Shown here: in pieces, positions 15,955 to 24,695 of the stretch | How positions within the stretch are numbered: position 1 is the first letter of the stretch | Layout: every line of letters begins with the position of its first letter | Origin: Peptoniphilus sp. BV3C26 | GTDB taxonomy: Bacteria; Bacillota; Clostridia; Tissierellales; Peptoniphilaceae | DNA length: 64,000 bases | Direction: 5' to 3' | Assembly: GCF_000478985.1 (NCBI RefSeq) | Contig: NZ_AWXB01000058.1 | Location: 62,001-126,000, forward strand | Made by a program: the position numbers and the translations under genes | Notes under the pieces: generated by a model | Databases searched by the model: none | What the model saw: only the letters and a program-made list of their open reading frames with translations | Told to the model about the DNA's origin: nothing

Positions 15955-17603
15955 ATGTACCGCAAAGAAATTTTCACCTATTGCCTGTCCATAGTTTTTG
16001 TCCTTATGGCAGCTCTATTACATATTTTGGAATACTTTCATTTGCTTAACTTTTCTGTCAATGTTCCGGTCTTCGCTTTATATACTTACGTAATTCTCTT
16101 TTGGAAACGTAACATGGAAAACAGAATTTTGAGAACTTCTTCTATAACCCGCATTAGGAGTATCAGTTTTCTGCTTATTGGCTACCTGGCCACGAGAACT
16201 TTAAAGTACGAAATATTAATTAACAATCCTGTGGCTATGAATCATGTTAGAAACTTTTACTATTTTTTCTCTCTAAATATAGTTCACCTTGTATTTTTTA
16301 CATGTCTTTTAATTGCAAAATCTGAAAGAGAGCCTATAAATAAGTGGTGGAATCTTTTATGGATCCCCACAGAAACATTTATTTTACTTATTTTGACCAA
16401 TGATTTTCATAACTTAGCTTTCACATCAACTCAAAACGGCATAAGTCAATATGGCCCCCTTTTTTACATAATACTTATTTATATAAGCATCTTAGGAGTC
16501 GGCTCTGTAATTCTTACGTTTAGACCAGCTTTAAGCACAACAAGCTTAAAAAGTATATTGATTCCTAATTTAATTTTAATTATTTGGGCAATTTATACTT
16601 TTCTATACATCAGTGATTGGAAATACTTTTACTTTATTAAAATCTCTTTTAAAAGTGCAGAGTTTAATATATTAATTGTCATTTTATTTATTGAATCTTT
16701 AGTGTTTACAAGACTATTGCCTTCAAACAGGGGCTATGACCGTTTTTTAAAGCTGTCCTCTCTAAATATAGGCATAATGAACTTGGATGAAAAAATTGTT
16801 TTTTCTCCCAAGGAAGGTCCCAAGGTTAGCCCATCCCTAATAAAAAAAGCCTTGGGAAACCCCAGCCTTATTAATAAGGATACTCTTCTTGAAAGTGCCA
16901 CAATTAATGGTGGCATAGCATTTTGGTTTATCAACTTAAAAGAACTTAATTCTCTTAAAAGAAAACTTTTTGCTTTAAACGAGAATTTAATGAATGAAAA
17001 TGACCTTCTTATTGCAGACAATAAACTTAAAGAAAATATGGCGAAACTTGAAGAGCAAAATGAAATAAGGTCTTACATTGACAAAAAACTAAATCCTCAA
17101 TTTAACCATCTTAAAAAAATAATAGAACATCTGCCAGAAAATGAATTTGAATTTGAAAAAGCTCTAAAGAATGCCTCTATCTTTAACGTTTATATCAAAA
17201 GATATTCAAATTTGTTTTTGCTTTCAAAAAATAAAAAAATCTTCCCCTCTCTGAAGTTCGCCTTGCTTTCTGGGAATCTTTAGATTATTTAAAGTTAAAA
17301 GGTGTTGAAGTTTTTTTTGATTGGCAGGTAGAAGATAGCTTAGATGCACAAAGCTGTCTTTATATTTACGAAATCTTTCAAAATATTTTAGAACTTCATC
17401 TTAATTTTCTCTATTCCATATCTTTACTGTTTGAAAAAAATGAGACTGATTTGGAGCTTATAATTCGTATAAATTCTTCTAAATTGTTCTCTATAGAAAA
17501 ACTTATTAAAAAAATAGAATCAGAATCTAAAATTTCAGTCTTTGAAAATTTGGAAAAGGAAAATCCCTACTGGATTATTAAAATTAAAGGGGTGATTGAA
17601 TGA
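15955..17603 (+). CDS. membrane sensor of a three-gene signalling operon (frameshifted)
   Basis: The first 245 residues contain about seven hydrophobic helices, followed by a globular stretch, a coiled coil near residues 315-360 and a C-terminal helical region. The uninterrupted frame ends at 17283 after 442 residues. The next frame stays open to 17603 and clearly codes (LSEVRLAFWESLDYLKLKGVEVFF onward, in parts), ending in an ATGA overlap with the next gene. One extra A in the A7 tract at about 17231-17237 would join the two into 549 residues. This fused tail resembles a degenerate kinase module without a visible His or ATP-binding boxes. I infer a sensor partner to the downstream kinase. 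The break may be mutation, slippage or a sequencing indel. Confidence 0.7.
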
Positions 17604-18868
17604 CTTTACTTAGTTTAAACAACTTTTATCTTTCAGTTATCTTTATCATAAGTCTTTTGCTTCTAACCGTTAGCATAGAAGTTGCCGTAGAAAGGTCTGA
17701 CATTAAAATAAAATCCTATAGCTTTTTATACAGTCTTCTGCTTTCCTTGGCAAGTCTTTTACCTGCACAAACCTTAGCAGAAATCGGTAGTGGAAAAATC
17801 TTTATAGCTAAGATTTTTTTAAACTCCAGTATATATGGCTTTATTTTTTATATTTTATGTGTTTTTTTTCTGGAAATTTTCTTTATTAAAAAAATTTTAA
17901 ACGATAGAAAGAAACAAATAGGAAAAAACTCCATAAAAGAAAGTATGGATAATCTTCCTGACGGAATATGCTTTTCTAAATTAGATGGAACACCTCTTTT
18001 GGTCAACAGAAAAATGCAAGAAATAAGCTACCAAGTTTTCGGCAAAAGACTTGTCAATGATCTTGCCTGTGAAAAAGCCGTAAGAGAGAAAAAAATTAAA
18101 TCCCAAGCAAGTGTTTTACAAGACAATCCCCTAATTATTGAAAGCGACAATAAAATTTGGCTCATAGAAATTGTTTATCATAGCTTAGTTAGAGAAACCT
18201 TAGCCTATGATATAAGCCTTGAATGGGACTTGTTAGAAAAGATCAAAAATAAAAACATGGAGATTAAAGCCTCCAATCTTCGCCTTAAAGATTATCAAAA
18301 AAATGTTAGCCAGTACACAAGGCAAAAAGAAATTTTGCAGGCAAAAATTAATATCCATGACAAAATTGGTCAATCTTTAATTTATTTTAAACACTACTTG
18401 GAAAAACCCAATAAAAATAAAGAAGATAGAAATAAATTAATCCAACTTTGGCAAGAAAGTCTTTTGATTTTAAAAGAAAAAAAAGATTCCACCTCAACTA
18501 AATCTTCATGGGAAAAGCTAATCTCTACAGCCAAAGCCATAGATGTTGAAATCCATCTTAAAGGGCAACTTCCAAAATCAAAAGGAGACTTAAATATCCT
18601 GGTTGGCATAGTCCATGAAGCCTTAAACAATGCCATAAGACATGGAGAAGCAAAAAATGTTTGGATAAATTTGGAAGAAGACGACTCAAAAGTTTATTGT
18701 CAAATAATAAATGACGGCAAAGCTCCCCAACTGCCTCTTGAAGAAAAAGGCGGACTTAAAAATATTCGCCAACGCTTAAAAATTTACAATGGAGAAATGA
18801 AAATCTATACAGACTCAAATTTTAAACTGGATTTATCTTGGCTTAAAGGAGAAAATTATGACTTATAA
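17600..18868 (+). CDS. sensor histidine kinase (DesK/NarX-type)
   Basis: A membrane kinase that should phosphorylate the regulator encoded next. Three hydrophobic helices occupy roughly residues 8-100. A small PAS-like region (DNLPDGICFSKLDGTPLLVN) follows at about 117-200. The HisKA_3 motif is NIHDKIGQSL with phospho-acceptor His253. The HATPase domain shows the N-box HEALNNAIRHG and the G-box GGLKNIRQRL. The length of 422 residues is usual. The start ATG overlaps the previous stop (ATGA), and the 3' end overlaps the regulator by 11 bases, so all three are translationally linked. The signal sensed is not visible. Confidence 0.93.
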   Translation: MTLLSLNNFYLSVIFIISLLLLTVSIEVAVERSDIKIKSYSFLYSLLLSLASLLPAQTLAEIGSGKIFIAKIFLNSSIYGFIFYILCVFFLEIFFIKKILNDRKKQIGKNSIKESMDNLPDGICFSKLDGTPLLVNRKMQEISYQVFGKRLVNDLACEKAVREKKIKSQASVLQDNPLIIESDNKIWLIEIVYHSLVRETLAYDISLEWDLLEKIKNKNMEIKASNLRLKDYQKNVSQYTRQKEILQAKINIHDKIGQSLIYFKHYLEKPNKNKEDRNKLIQLWQESLLILKEKKDSTSTKSSWEKLISTAKAIDVEIHLKGQLPKSKGDLNILVGIVHEALNNAIRHGEAKNVWINLEEDDSKVYCQIINDGKAPQLPLEEKGGLKNIRQRLKIYNGEMKIYTDSNFKLDLSWLKGENYDL

Positions 18869-19484
18869 AATAATGATTGTAGACGATCAATTTGTATCAA
18901 GAGAACTGTTTAAACTTTATATTGACAAATCTCCCAACTATCAAGTCGTACACTCTATAGACAGTGCTATGTTTGCAGACACCTATGCCTTAAATGGAGA
19001 CATAGACCTGGTAATTATGGACATACTCATGCAAGACGGATCTAACGGTCTTGATGCAGCGGAAAAAATAAAAAGACTGAAACCAGACTTAAAAATAATA
19101 GCCGTAACAAGTATGCCTGAAGTTTCTTGGATGGAAAGAGCAAAAAAAATAGGAATTGAAAGTTTTTGGTATAAAGAAGTCTCCGAAAAAACAATCTTGG
19201 AAATTATTGAAAGAACTCTATGTGGAGAATCCATTTATCCTGAAGAAACACCAAAAGTTAAACTTGGACTTGTAGACTCAGCTAACCTAACCCCAAGAGA
19301 AATTCAAGTCCTTCGTCTTCTTACAACAGGAGTTGGTAATGAAGAAATTGCGAAAAGACTAAAAATTTCAGAAAATACAGTGAAAACTCACATAGGACAC
19401 CTTTTAAATAAAACAGGCTTTAAAACTCGAACACAACTTGCAATACAAGCTCGCATTACAGGTTTTGTAATAGAGGATGATTGA
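18858..19484 (+). CDS. NarL/LuxR-type response regulator
   Basis: A two-domain transcription regulator. The receiver domain carries the acidic pair IVDDQ (Asp9/10) and the phospho-acceptor Asp55 in IMDIL, and the switch residues VTS and K in WYKEV. The C-terminal LuxR-type helix-turn-helix begins at LTPREIQVLRLL and includes EEIAKRLKISENTVKTHI. The length of 208 residues is standard. It overlaps the kinase gene by 11 bases and is the last gene in the operon, followed by a strong terminator. The target promoters are unknown, though the divergent or leader hairpin region at 15.9 kb is a candidate. Confidence 0.94.
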   Translation: MTYKIMIVDDQFVSRELFKLYIDKSPNYQVVHSIDSAMFADTYALNGDIDLVIMDILMQDGSNGLDAAEKIKRLKPDLKIIAVTSMPEVSWMERAKKIGIESFWYKEVSEKTILEIIERTLCGESIYPEETPKVKLGLVDSANLTPREIQVLRLLTTGVGNEEIAKRLKISENTVKTHIGHLLNKTGFKTRTQLAIQARITGFVIEDD

Positions 19485-19524
19485 TTTTATAATTTTTTAA
19501 AAATTGAAATAATTTGAATAACTT

Positions 19525-19566
19525 AAAAAGGGCTATTGGAAAATATATTCCACTAAAGCCCTTTTT
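19525..19566. terminator. bidirectional intrinsic terminator
   Basis: AAAAAGGGCT and AGCCCTTTTT enclose a small inner stem (GGAA/TTCC). It sits between the converging regulator and stalk-protein genes. Confidence 0.88.
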
Positions 19567-19569
19567 GTT

Positions 19570-20316
19570 TTAATTAACTCCAATTAATAATTTAAAATCG
19601 TCCTTAAGTGGATCGTACTCTAAAAGCAAAGTTCCAACGTCATTAATAAAATATTGTCCAACAAGCTCTGACAAGTCCTTATCTATAGGATTGTCCTTTC
19701 TCACGCTTACAAAATAACCTTGGTCACTTTCATCTAAAAACTTTACTGAATATTTCTTAACATCAGTAACATAAGCCTTGTCATCAATAATTTGAAGTTC
19801 TTTTAACCTTAGTAAAACTTCACTAGCTGCATTATTTTCATTAATGTATTTAGGCAAATTTGACTTTTCGTTAATATAGACTGCCCTTATATTTCCATCC
19901 CATTCTACAATCATTCCCAAAAGTTCAGCCACAGACCTTAAAGAAAGAAAAGTTCTGTTGTTTTTAATAATGGGGGGACAATCAAGTAAAGCCGGCCCTG
20001 CCATTTTTTTATTTGAAATCCAAGCCATATCATCACCAATTGCAAGATAAATATTACTGTCATCCCTCTCTATATTTATGCTTTTATTTTCCTTTTTGTA
20101 AGTTACTTTTGCCCCAAGATTTTCAGCCACTGCCCTAAGGGGAAGAAAAACTCTGGAATCTAAGATAAAGGGCTCTTGATTTGATTTTATAAGCTCATCA
20201 TTTACATAAATTTTTACAGATTTATAAGCTTTAAATCCGCTTAAAATAAAAGCTGAAAAGATTATAGATAAGGCCATAAATTTTAAAATCATGTTTTTTT
20301 TCTTTAAATTTTTCAT
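19570..20316 (-). CDS. exported copper amine oxidase N-terminal (stalk) domain protein
   Basis: An extracellular protein made of paired stalk modules. Residues 1-30 are a signal peptide or anchor. Two copies of the CuAO_N1 repeat follow: VYVNDELIKSN with FLPLRAVAENLGAKVTY, and a second copy with FLSLRSVAELLGMIVEWDG. The C-terminal 90 residues are unique. These modules form wall-associated stalks in Firmicutes, and no amine oxidase active site is present. Its length is 248 residues. It stands alone, with a long intergenic region upstream. The AGAGGTGC site fits the ATG chosen. Confidence 0.87.
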   Translation of the reverse strand: MKNLKKKNMILKFMALSIIFSAFILSGFKAYKSVKIYVNDELIKSNQEPFILDSRVFLPLRAVAENLGAKVTYKKENKSINIERDDSNIYLAIGDDMAWISNKKMAGPALLDCPPIIKNNRTFLSLRSVAELLGMIVEWDGNIRAVYINEKSNLPKYINENNAASEVLLRLKELQIIDDKAYVTDVKKYSVKFLDESDQGYFVSVRKDNPIDKDLSELVGQYFINDVGTLLLEYDPLKDDFKLLIGVN

Positions 20317-20530
20317 AATAGCACCTCTTTAAATTTTTCCCAAAAATTTTTTGCAAATGAAAGTCTCAATGCTTTTATATTTTTATAAACCTGCTTTTTT
20401 AATTTTCCTTTTAAAAATATGTAATTAATCCTTCATATCCTTGTAATAGATTGTTTTTATTTTTTGCACATCACCCGAAAGGATGACATTTACATGTTTT
20501 TTTCAATTTTTTTGATCTTTTTATATATTT
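20317..20530. other. AT-rich intergenic region upstream of the stalk-protein gene
   Basis: Apart from the ribosome site of the stalk gene, only one notable patch is visible: around 20467-20490 a GAAA-loop mini-hairpin with the stem TCACCC/GGATGA (one mismatch). I find no coding region and no known riboswitch here. Confidence 0.4.
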
Positions 20531-20670
20531 TTTTATTTAATTCGCCTTCGCCGCCAGACCAATAGCGGATATTTGCAACCAAATCAAAGATTTGGGCAAA
20601 TAGTTGCATGAGACCTACCACGATTTTTTTTAAAAAATCGGGTTAGAGCTTCAAAATTGGTCCCTACATT
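20531..20670. repeat. long interspersed palindromic repeat, copy A (140 bp)
   Basis: This copy is almost identical to 56382-56519: the two differ by two single-base length changes and only a few substitutions. The ends are inverted (GACCAAT near the left, ATTGGTC near the right, outside them CGCCGCC and CCTACAT). Inside are two more palindromes: CAAATC with GATTTG, and CGATTTTTT with AAAAAATCG. No protein is encoded. It looks like a small non-autonomous or structural repeat. Confidence 0.9.
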
Positions 20671-20706
20671 GACTACATTGACTTTGTTTTATATTTTTTT
20701 TGCAAA

Positions 20707-20733
20707 TAAAAAAGAGACCTCTTAAGTCTCTTT
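20707..20733 (-). terminator. intrinsic terminator of the carboxypeptidase operon
   Basis: AAAGAGACTT and AGGTCTCTTT form a hairpin followed by a T run on the minus strand, 15 bases after the stop at 20748. Confidence 0.85.
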
Positions 20734-20747
20734 GGTAATTTTTTTAT

Positions 20748-22076
20748 TTATGCTGCAGATTTTTCCATATTGTAAAAGATGTCTCTGTATATTTGCATAA
20801 TCTTGTTTAAAATTCCCTTTTCTCGCACTTCTTCTTTTACTACTAAATTATTGTTTCCTATTTCTTTTCCGTCTATGGAATAAATTATTGTTCCAACTTT
20901 TGTTCCTTCTTTTAAGGGGGCTTTCATGGTGTCAAGTTGGATTTTTTCTTGAACTTTTTCTTCTTTATCTAAAAGCAAGCTCATGGGCTTTTCTATATAT
21001 ACGTCATATTCTTTTTTCAGGGCGTTTTCTATTTGGATTTTTCCTTTTGAGTTTTCTTCTGCTCCTAATATTGTCCATGAATATTTCTTAAAGCCATTTT
21101 CCATTATTCTCTTTGCCAGGACAAATCTTTTAAAGTCGTTTGTTGAGCCTGTTACAATTCCTATAAGCCTTGTGTCTTCACTTTCTTTTTCTTTTCCCTT
21201 GCTAAGACCTGTTGCTATTAATACTCTGCCGGCGGCGTTGGTGTTTCCTGTTTTTAGTCCGTCTATTTGAGGAAGTATTCCGAGAAGGGGATTGGTGTTG
21301 TATTCTTTATAATTTCTTTGGGGATCTTCCAAGACTTTTATGCTCGAGTAGTTTAAAATTTCAGGATAGTCGTGGATTAAACTTCTTGCAAGGATAAACA
21401 TTTCTCTTGTTGTCATCTTGTTATAGTCTTCTATGGTATAGTCTGTAAGCCCTGTTGGGTTTACCATGTGGGCGTTTGTAAGCCCAAGTTTTTTACATTT
21501 ATCATTCATAAGGACTGCAAAGTTTTCAACTGAGCCCGCTACTTTTTTGCTTAGGGCTGTTATTGCATCATTTCCCGAAACTACCATGGTTGCATCTAAA
21601 AGTTCTCTTACGGTTTTTTGATCGTTTTCTTTTAATTTGTAGGTTGAACCTATAAGGACTGAGCTTTCATGATCTACGGTTACTAGGTCATCTAAGCTTA
21701 GGTTTCCTTCTTTTATTTTATCTAAAATTACATATACGCTTACAAGTTTCGATGTGGATGCCATGGGTCTTACTTCGTCTATGTTGTTATATTCCAAGAT
21801 TTTTCCGCTCTTGTAGTCTCCAAGTAAAAAGGACTTTCCCAGATCTGAAGATGGAAGTTTTTCCAGCTCCATTATTTTGTTATATTCTTCAAAGGTGGCG
21901 TTTAAGGGTCCTTCTTTTGTGGGAACGAGTATTGGTTGATCTCTTACTGGTCCTTGATTTTCTTCTATTGCGGTTTGATTGTTTTCTTTTTCCTTAGTCT
22001 GAGCTCCTTCTACAAGGGTTAGGTTAGTAAAAAGTAAAAGCCCTGCAAGGAAAAAAATAAGGGAAGTTTTCTTCAT
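20748..22076 (-). CDS. D-alanyl-D-alanine carboxypeptidase (DacF-like, S11)
   Basis: A secreted or membrane-held penicillin-binding protein that trims D-Ala from peptidoglycan stems. Residues 1-25 form a signal peptide, then a polar linker extends to about 75. The active-site motifs are ASTSK (Ser107, Lys110), SGNDA and LKTGNTNAAG, in standard order and spacing. A C-terminal PBP5-like beta domain and an amphipathic anchor helix (NKIMQIYRDIFYNM) complete the 442 residues. It starts one base within the end of the thiamine-binding-like gene, so the two are coupled. The name DacF is by resemblance to Bacillus enzymes. Confidence 0.94.
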   Translation of the reverse strand: MKKTSLIFFLAGLLLFTNLTLVEGAQTKEKENNQTAIEENQGPVRDQPILVPTKEGPLNATFEEYNKIMELEKLPSSDLGKSFLLGDYKSGKILEYNNIDEVRPMASTSKLVSVYVILDKIKEGNLSLDDLVTVDHESSVLIGSTYKLKENDQKTVRELLDATMVVSGNDAITALSKKVAGSVENFAVLMNDKCKKLGLTNAHMVNPTGLTDYTIEDYNKMTTREMFILARSLIHDYPEILNYSSIKVLEDPQRNYKEYNTNPLLGILPQIDGLKTGNTNAAGRVLIATGLSKGKEKESEDTRLIGIVTGSTNDFKRFVLAKRIMENGFKKYSWTILGAEENSKGKIQIENALKKEYDVYIEKPMSLLLDKEEKVQEKIQLDTMKAPLKEGTKVGTIIYSIDGKEIGNNNLVVKEEVREKGILNKIMQIYRDIFYNMEKSAA

Positions 22077-22381
22077 TATTTCTCCAATTTTTCTTCTACG
22101 GATTTGATTTTTTCGTGAAAATCTCTTTCTTTGTCTCTTCGGTCGTCGATTTTTATTACGGAATAAACTCTGTTCGCTCCTTTTTTAAATACAGATTCTT
22201 GCATAATTTCTATAGCTTTATATAGTGTAGAAAGTTCTTCTGCTGCTATTACTGTTCCCATGGGGTTTAATTCATATTGTATTCCTTCCATGTCTTTAAT
22301 GCTGTCAAGAGCTCCTGCTACATATTTAGAACAACTTGTTCCTTGTCCTAGGGGTACAAGGGTAAGTTCACAAACTTTCAT
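22076..22381 (-). CDS. MTH1187/YkoF-type thiamine-binding family protein
   Basis: A small cytoplasmic protein of 101 residues from the MTH1187 (DUF77) family, some members of which bind thiamine. The signature is in the start CELTLVPLGQG and the middle YELNPMGTVIAAEELSTLYKAI. The start follows AAGGAGG with good spacing. It overlaps the following carboxypeptidase gene by one base. No thiamine genes are near, so the ligand is uncertain in this organism. Confidence 0.9.
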   Translation of the reverse strand: MKVCELTLVPLGQGTSCSKYVAGALDSIKDMEGIQYELNPMGTVIAAEELSTLYKAIEIMQESVFKKGANRVYSVIKIDDRRDKERDFHEKIKSVEEKLEK

Positions 22382-22479
22382 ATTTCCTCCTTAAATTTTT
22401 AAATAATATAAAATTCTTTTTCTATTGTATAACTGATTTTTTTAAGACTCAAGTTAAGTAATTCTTAAATTTAAAATTT

Positions 22480-23037
22480 TTACTTTTTAAAGCTTATATC
22501 TAAGTCATTTAATTTATATTTTTCAATGATTCTTATGACTTTTTCTGCATATTTAGGGTCAGTTGCGTAGCCTGCAGCTTTTATTTCTCCTATGGCCTCC
22601 TTATAAGTTTTGGCTTGCAGGACTTTTTTATATCTCTTTTTACTTCCTATTAAATTTCCATAATCGTAAAAAGAATCTTTTTTGGATTTATATTTTCTGA
22701 AATTTTCCTTTTGCTTAACAGACTTGCCATTTATATATTCTTCTGTTTCCAAGGCTACTGTATCTTTTTTACCCTTTATGCCAAAATAATTATTATATTC
22801 AGAAGAAAGCTTACTTCTTCCGTAATTACTTTCAAGAGCGGATTGGGCAAGGGTTACTGATGGAAAAAGTCCATATTGGTTGGAAACTTCTATTGCTAAA
22901 TCTTTTGTACTTTCTATGTATTCTTTTTTTATATCTATCTGATTTTTTTGAGCATTTTGTACAATTAAAAGAAATAAAAATATGGGAATTAACAAAAAAC
23001 TCAAACAACCGATTTTTTTCTTCTTTTTTTTCGCCAT
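22480..23037 (-). CDS. N-acetylglucosaminidase domain (LytG/FlgJ-like) protein
   Basis: A cell-wall hydrolase with an N-terminal membrane anchor (residues 7-25, IGCLSFLLIPIFLFLLIV, after a lysine cluster). The catalytic domain follows: LAQSALESNYGRSKLS, in which Glu is the catalytic acid, then YNNYFGIKG and the tail ending KYAEKVIRIIEKY. It has 185 residues, so it is a minimal domain with no repeats or wall-binding part. Its AGGGAGGACC site is good. It is transcribed before the thiamine-binding-like and carboxypeptidase genes and fits the local wall-remodelling theme. Confidence 0.9.
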   Translation of the reverse strand: MAKKKKKKIGCLSFLLIPIFLFLLIVQNAQKNQIDIKKEYIESTKDLAIEVSNQYGLFPSVTLAQSALESNYGRSKLSSEYNNYFGIKGKKDTVALETEEYINGKSVKQKENFRKYKSKKDSFYDYGNLIGSKKRYKKVLQAKTYKEAIGEIKAAGYATDPKYAEKVIRIIEKYKLNDLDISFKK

Positions 23038-23121
23038 AGGTCCTCCCTGCCCTTTATTTTATCAAAAATAGGTCATAAAATATATATAAGCTTTATAGTA
23101 TAATGAATTAGAGGTGATTTT

Positions 23122-24036
23122 TTGAAGCCTGTTGACTTATCTTTTACTGGTTTTGAGTTTGATAATTGCAAAAATAAAAAGAAATATTCAATTTTCCACA
23201 AAGAATATCCTTTAATTCTTTCTCGAGATATGCTTATGGCAATAGAATATCTTCTTTGGTATGTTCCCAATATAAACTCCATTCAATCTTCAAAAAATGA
23301 TATGGTGGAGTCCATAGATTTTGATGATTTTTCCTTTGATATTGTAATGGAAAATATGAATCTTAAAAAAGAAGATGTGGCTTTTTTAGACTATATAAAT
23401 CCTTTAATTGTAAATTTTTATAGAGATGAGATTTGCACCAATTGTCAAAAAATAATTTTAACTCGCTATGAAAATGAATCCAAGACCAAAAGTCTTTTAA
23501 GGCACATTAGAAATGCCATTGCTCACGGATATTTTAATGTTGTAGATGGAATCTTAATAGGTTTTGATTTTAAAAATGAAAATTATAAAATTGACGACTG
23601 CACGGGAATTTTTAAAATCAGACCTGAAAATTTACTTAAAGCTTTAAAAATTTTAGATCTTGAGGTTACAGAAGAAAAACTTGCTTCCATTGCTCTTAAA
23701 AAAACTGGTTACGAAGTTGAAGGTTTTGAAGATGAAAATATCAAATTAGGCTTTGATTTTTGGGCTAAAAAAGGCAATAAAAGATATGCCGTTGAAGTTA
23801 AAAAATATCCGGAACATAAAACTTTGCCTCAAGATGCCATAGACAAATTAATCAAAGAATTTTCTGGAACCTATGCAAAAAATGCAAAGCCCGTTTTATT
23901 TATAAACACATCCCTTATGACGGATAATGAAAAGACAAAGTTAAGAAGAGAAAAAGTAATTTTGTTAGACGTTAAAAATATTAAGAAAATGCTTAGAGGA
24001 ATAGATATTTTAAAAGAAATTGAAAAACATGAATGA
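23122..24036 (+). CDS. HEPN-like domain plus PD-(D/E)XK nuclease-like protein
   Basis: The family is not one I can name. The start is TTG at 23122, with GAGGTGA upstream. The region about 85-175 is helical and contains RHIRNAIAHG, a perfect RN-x3-H motif (Arg130, His135) of HEPN ribonucleases and HEPN-like proteins. From about residue 185 a PD-(D/E)XK-like fold can be seen: KKTGYEVEGFEDENI, then LGFDFWAKKGNKRYAVEVKKY, in which Asp212 and Glu225-x-Lys227 fit the metal-binding set. There are 304 residues. Fusions of HEPN and this nuclease fold suggest RNA/DNA damage, as in abortive infection, but this is an inference. It overlaps tadA by eight bases. Confidence 0.7.
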   Translation: MKPVDLSFTGFEFDNCKNKKKYSIFHKEYPLILSRDMLMAIEYLLWYVPNINSIQSSKNDMVESIDFDDFSFDIVMENMNLKKEDVAFLDYINPLIVNFYRDEICTNCQKIILTRYENESKTKSLLRHIRNAIAHGYFNVVDGILIGFDFKNENYKIDDCTGIFKIRPENLLKALKILDLEVTEEKLASIALKKTGYEVEGFEDENIKLGFDFWAKKGNKRYAVEVKKYPEHKTLPQDAIDKLIKEFSGTYAKNAKPVLFINTSLMTDNEKTKLRREKVILLDVKNIKKMLRGIDILKEIEKHE

Positions 24037-24499
24037 TATATATTTTATGAAACTTACTTTAAGGCTGGCAAAAAAAGCTTATAGCCTTGGTGAAGTCCCT
24101 GTTGGAGCTATAGTAACCCTTGATAATAAAATTGTAGGTTACGGTTACAATTTAAAGGAAACTTTAAAAGATGCCACAGAGCATGCGGAAATACGGGCCT
24201 TAAAAATGGCGGCGAAAAATTTAAAAACTTACCACCTTGAAGGTGGACGCATGTACGTCAATTTAGAGCCCTGTTCCATGTGCGCTGGTGCTATGGTCCT
24301 ATTTCGTATTAAAACTCTTGTAATAGGCTGTGACAGCCTCAGAATGGGTGCTGCTGGGTCTAATCTTAATATCTTAAATAGAGAAGGCTTAAATCATAAA
24401 GTCGAAGTTGTAAGAGGTGTTTTAAAGGACGAGTCCAACAGATTAATTTCAAATTTTTTTGAAGAAATGAGATTTTATAAAGAAAGGAATGGAAGATAA
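24029..24499 (+). CDS. tadA: tRNA-specific adenosine deaminase TadA
   Basis: The enzyme converts adenosine 34 of tRNA-Arg to inosine. The zinc site is complete: HAEIRALKMA provides His and the catalytic Glu, and PCSMCAG provides the two Cys. The opening MKLTLRLAKKAYSLGEVPVGAI is typical. It has 156 residues. The start chosen is the ATG overlapping the end of the previous gene; a TTG nine bases upstream is possible, but the ATG is the better fit. No strong ribosome site is present, so it is likely translated by coupling with the nuclease-like gene. Confidence 0.93.
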   Translation: MNDIYFMKLTLRLAKKAYSLGEVPVGAIVTLDNKIVGYGYNLKETLKDATEHAEIRALKMAAKNLKTYHLEGGRMYVNLEPCSMCAGAMVLFRIKTLVIGCDSLRMGAAGSNLNILNREGLNHKVEVVRGVLKDESNRLISNFFEEMRFYKERNGR

Positions 24500-24533
24500 T
24501 TTTTCGTGAGAATTTTTATTCCATTCCTTTTTA
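24483..24533 (+). terminator. intrinsic terminator of tadA
   Basis: AAAGGAATGGAA and TTCCATTCCTTT flank a 24-base loop and are followed by T residues. The stem includes the last codons and the stop of tadA. Confidence 0.85.
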
Positions 24534-24547
24534 TTTAATTGGATTTG

Positions 24548-24604
24548 CCGTCGGACCAATTTCAGATATTTGCTGTCGGTCCGTTTATGTCGCGTGGGAG
24601 AAAA
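24548..24604. repeat. palindromic repeat, degenerate copy (family of 20531)
   Basis: Starts GCCGTCGGACCAAT, continues AGATATTTGC as in the long copies, then breaks into TGTCGGTCCG and ends GTCGCGTGGGAG. It looks like a shortened long copy joined to a minimal-unit tail. Confidence 0.7.
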
Positions 24605-24695
24605 AATAAATATTTGAATTAAAATTTATTTTACATTATTTAAGAAATCCTTTCATTTTAAACAAATTTATTTTCACCATAACCCTTGAAAATCT

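Noticed and set aside
17225-17240. Programmed ribosomal -1 frameshift at the A7 tract
   Set aside because: The codons around the tract (AAT AAA AAA ATC) do not form a proper X XXY YYZ slip site, and no strong stem follows. Transcriptional slippage remains open.
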